Shown here: positions 63,261-64,000 of the stretch, piece after piece
Position numbering within the stretch: the first letter of the stretch is position 1
Layout of the letters: the number at the start of each line of letters is the position of its first letter
Assembly: GCA_038501785.1 (NCBI GenBank)
Contig: JBAMJR010000099.1
Span: forward strand, 1,129,501-1,193,500
DNA from: Myoxocephalus aenaeus
Taxonomy: Eukaryota > Chordata > Actinopteri > Perciformes > Cottidae
Direction: 5' to 3'
Length of the DNA stretch: 64,000 nucleotides
The notes under the pieces: generated by a model
Database searches by the model: none
Told to the model about the DNA's origin: nothing
Seen by the model: the letters and a program-made list of their open reading frames with translations, nothing else
Position numbers and translations under genes: made by a program

Positions 63261-63479
63261 TTCACAGCCGCTCATTGTGACGACTGAAAGAATCTCACCG
63301 ATGACATTTGTGTTCCATTTCTTTATATTAGGACTCTTAAACTTTACTTTTTGGAAAACACAAAGAGAGTGTGTCAAAAGATTCTATATAAATAAATGCA
63401 GCTATACCTAGTGCATAGTGTAATGTCTACTGTGACCGTGTCGAGGTCAACTCATTACAGCCCTTCTGGAAAGAAGCAA

Positions 63480-64000
63480 ACAATTCTTATATTCAATCAA
63501 ATCATCCTATATCAAGCAAAAAAATCTGCCAATGGGGTAAGCTTTTTTTGCTTGACAAGATTTCTTAAAATAAGCCCAAAATTCTTGGCTCTGAAAGACT
63601 AAAATGAGACTTTAAACCTGACAGAAAATCTTAAATTAACCCGAATTCTTCTAAAACAAGCAATGCCATGCAGTTTTCATTCAGCATGGTTATTTGTATT
63701 ATGTTGTGTGTTGTATAGACCAGTCTGCTGTCATCTTAATATGTTAGATATGAAGCAGCAGGTTCTGCCCTGCAATGAAAATAATAATTAAAAAAAAACT
63801 TTAATTGTCCTTGTTTCATGGCATTCTTAAATTGAGAAGTTGTGCAAATGGTCTTACTCTTAAAATAAGGCAAATAATCTTGTCACTGCACTGGGTTTTA
63901 TTGTAAAACATTTTTATACTCTGTTTCTGGTTCATTCTAGCTCAAAATTAGCTGGTATATCTTATCAAGAAAAAGTAAGGCATACTTTCTTAAAATGAGA
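63480..64000. repeat. AT-rich interspersed repeat with recurring motif, runs off the window
   Basis: TCTTAAAATAAG-like strings occur at 63563-63574, 63858-63869 and (as TTCTTAAAATGAG) at the window end. They are interspersed with GACAAGAT, AATCTTGTCAC and CTCAAAATTAGCTGGTATAT. I associate this text with a dispersed fish repeat. The right boundary lies outside the window. Confidence 0.4.

Overview
This window looks like intronic and intergenic DNA from a teleost fish. I found no intact protein-coding gene. The teleost assignment is an inference. It rests on dense long (CA)n, (GA)n and (GATA)n microsatellites, several decayed L2/CR1-type LINE fragments, hAT elements with clean target-site duplications, tRNA-derived and 5S-derived SINEs, a piggyBac-like MITE, and dispersed repeat families I associate with fish genomes. 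Almost all open reading frames here are short, and many are simple-sequence translations such as runs of TH, CV or SL. The only frames with recognisable protein content belong to transposable elements.

Layout. 1-4.2 kb holds a fragment with an hAT-like end, a common dispersed repeat, a complete 1.3-kb hAT insertion flanked by 8-bp duplications and carrying a short transposase-like exon on the minus strand, and a SINE-like repeat. 9.6-11.0 kb is the most intricate part: a roughly 40-bp minisatellite was interrupted first or second by an hAT-type element and separately by a 5S rRNA-derived SINE whose 3' part resembles a LINE C-terminus. 12.4-15.4 kb holds a MITE-like relic, a 5'-truncated L2-type LINE with a (TAGA)n tail, a second SINE-like copy and a compound (TG)n(AG)n tract. 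17.5-19.4 kb holds decayed DNA-transposon sequence, a 47-bp tandem duplication and an LTR fragment. 24.1 kb holds a tRNA-derived SINE.

24.75-25.6 kb is GC- and CpG-richer than its surroundings and ends at a good splice donor (25603|25604). I read it as a possible non-coding first exon and promoter of a plus-strand gene, which would make the remaining 38 kb a large first intron. No downstream exon was recognised, so the gene cannot be named. Within that 38 kb there is a purine-rich island (32.0-32.8 kb), a 33-base C run, a decayed LINE (38.8-39.85 kb), a short interstitial telomere-like array, very long (TA)n and (CA)n arrays, a pyrimidine-rich island (43.0-43.6 kb), another LINE relic (46.3-46.8 kb), a perfect-palindrome MITE (57.06 kb), and several high-complexity stretches (31.8, 59.6, 60.8 and 61.6-62.1 kb) that look like candidate conserved enhancers.

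No CRISPR array, operon, tRNA gene, intact rRNA gene or novel biological system was seen. The most informative observations are the nested insertions at 9.6-11.0 kb, where both empty sites can be checked against neighbouring minisatellite units, and the possible first exon at 25.6 kb.
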